Below, piece after piece: positions 39,830 through 40,672 of a stretch of 40,672 nt of DNA. How positions within the stretch are numbered: position 1 is the first letter of the stretch; every line of letters starts with the position of its first letter. Both the position numbers and the translations under genes were made by a program. The notes beneath the pieces were generated by a model. It worked only from the letters and a program-made list of their open reading frames with translations. It ran no database searches and was not told the DNA's origin. Source of the DNA: Streptomyces blattellae (GTDB lineage Bacteria > Actinomycetota > Actinomycetes > Streptomycetales > Streptomycetaceae); assembly GCF_009709555.1 (NCBI RefSeq), contig NZ_WJBG01000251.1, forward strand, positions 1-40,672. The letters run 5' to 3'.

Positions 39830-40467
39830 GCGCGCGGGCCTCCGGGCCCGGTGCACACGCCGGAGCCGGCTCGGAGACGGCGGAGAGGCTTGAGTCGCTC
39901 GACACTTGGAAAGCCCGGAAGGCCCGGAAAGCAACGACTACCGCAATCATCAATTGAGGAACCACGACGGCGACCAGCCAGGTCCGCGAGAGCGGCGGCG
40001 GTTTAGCCGCAAAGGGCGTGGCGTTGCGCGCGGGGACCGCCGCACCCCCGTTGCCGGGGGGGCGGGACGACGGCGGTCCCCGCCCGCGAGGGACGCGGGC
40101 CGGGTCAGGGCCGGGCTTGCGCGTCCATGGCGTCCATGGAGGTCCGGGAGCCGCTCCGGAGGTCCTTGGACGTTCGGCGTCGGCCGGGGCGGGGAGCCGC
40201 TCCCGCCCTGCCGACATCCACTAATGTGCCGGACCTGTGTTAAGCGGGTGCTGCGCGGACGTGACGCGCTCGTACCACTTCCGCGAAGTCCACGAAGGCC
40301 GCTGATCACCGCAAGTTCGCCTTGGACACGGGCCGTTCACCTGCCTCTTGCGGGGAGGTCCCGGCGTTCACGACGAGGGCGAATCGAATCGCATCCCCGC
40401 ATGGCGGCATGGCGGCGCAGACCGGCGCCGTATCCGGTTCACGGGCGCGGAGCGCCCGGCACCCTGG
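39830..40467. other. Gene-free stretch before the TnpB-like gene
   Basis: About 640 bp without a supported gene. It has a GGGCC-TCC-GGCCC-like hairpin near 39837, the large hairpin listed at 40030-40083, and a duplicated GTCCATGG near 40123-40139. The part from about 40200 on may be the decayed 5' half of the transposon gene, but no frame gives a convincing TnpB N-terminus. Confidence 0.5.
40030..40083. terminator. Large nested hairpin
   Basis: GCGGGGACCGCCG (40030-40042) pairs perfectly with CGGCGGTCCCCGC (40071-40083), and the loop holds a further CCCCCG-TTGC-CGGGGG stem. It is very stable on either strand and could end transcripts coming from the small membrane-protein gene 200 bp upstream. 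Confidence 0.5.
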
Positions 40468-40672
40468 GACACTTCTACTGCTCGTTCGTGGTCCCGGCCC
40501 GGGTACAGCCGCTGCCGCAGACCGGCCGGGTGATCGGTGTCGACTGGGGGGTGCGTGAGATCGCGACCACCACGTCCGACACCCATGATCTCCCGCACGC
40601 CCAGCGCGGGAAGAAGGCACAGGCCAGGCTGTCGCGGTACGACCGCATGATGGCCCGCCGCAAGCCGACGAA
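40468..40672 (+). mobile_element. tnpB: TnpB-like gene (IS200/IS605-type), truncated by window edge
   Basis: The plus strand reads GHFYCSFVVPA, LPQTGRVIGVDWGVREIAT, then HAQRGKKAQARLSRYDRMMA and RRKPT up to the last base. This is the beta-strand plus first RuvC motif of TnpB/IS1341-type RNA-guided nucleases, where the Asp in GVDWGV is catalytic. The gene continues beyond the window. Upstream of about 40468 the expected N-terminal half is not recognisable in any frame, so the copy seems 5'-damaged or fused to unrelated DNA. Intactness of the 3' half and its guide-RNA region cannot be judged here. Confidence 0.75.

Overview
The window looks like chromosomal DNA of a Streptomyces species. It is very GC-rich, uses GTG and TTG starts often, has many 4-base ATGA/GTGA gene overlaps, and carries typical actinomycete families (DUF397, Tat substrates, LAxTG/LPxTG wall proteins, SigB-type partner-switching genes, the DraR/DraK pair). 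No tRNA, rRNA or CRISPR array was seen.

Region 1 (1-9.9 kb) is mostly conserved core. A decayed VOC-family remnant and a dipeptidase-like protein without its metal ligands are followed by a YefM/YoeB toxin-antitoxin pair. Then comes a tightly overlapped purK-purE-membrane dipeptidase operon, a GtrA-like membrane protein, tandem repeats, the draR-draK two-component system and a divergent POT peptide transporter with a structured leader.

Region 2 (9.9-18.0 kb) looks like an accessory insertion between conserved blocks. It has a second toxin-antitoxin-like pair and a deletion scar joining a headless DUF397 gene to a headless CxxC gene. It also has an NmrA-like/DUF1772 pair, a large NTPase-LuxR regulator with a perfect 18-bp palindrome at its start, and a remarkable secreted protein. 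That protein fuses a Tat signal, a ribosome-inactivating (rRNA N-glycosylase) domain and a pectin methylesterase domain, and keeps the expected catalytic residues of both. A gene-free 760-bp stretch with inverted repeats follows.

Region 3 (18.0-22.3 kb) encodes an exported, wall-associated module on the minus strand: an LPQTG protein, a DUF916/WxL-interacting-like protein, a membrane-anchored Ig-like protein and an LAATG protein. The last three are translationally coupled. Region 4 (22.4-24.9 kb) is a partner-switching sigma module (anti-sigma, anti-anti-sigma, SigB/F-type sigma, probably the sigI locus), closed by three tandem intrinsic terminators.

Region 5 (24.9-39.3 kb) is centred on histidine-type catabolism. 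The operon hutU - M20 amidohydrolase - hutF - hutI runs the formylglutamate route. Next come a LysA-like PLP decarboxylase, VNTR arrays, a membrane protein, and an operon of a HAL-family lyase plus an RpiR-type regulator, divergent from a complete OpuC-type quaternary-amine ABC importer. The lyase keeps the imidazole-binding Ser-His pair but has Gly-Thr-Gly where the MIO-forming Ala-Ser-Gly should be. With the betaine-type importer and hutU nearby, this suggests, as a hypothesis, catabolism of a histidine betaine (hercynine or ergothioneine) through trimethylamine elimination. A similar operator-like sequence lies before the importer and before hutU. Region 6 (39.4 kb-end) has a small membrane protein, a gene-free stretch and the start of a TnpB-like transposon gene cut by the window edge.
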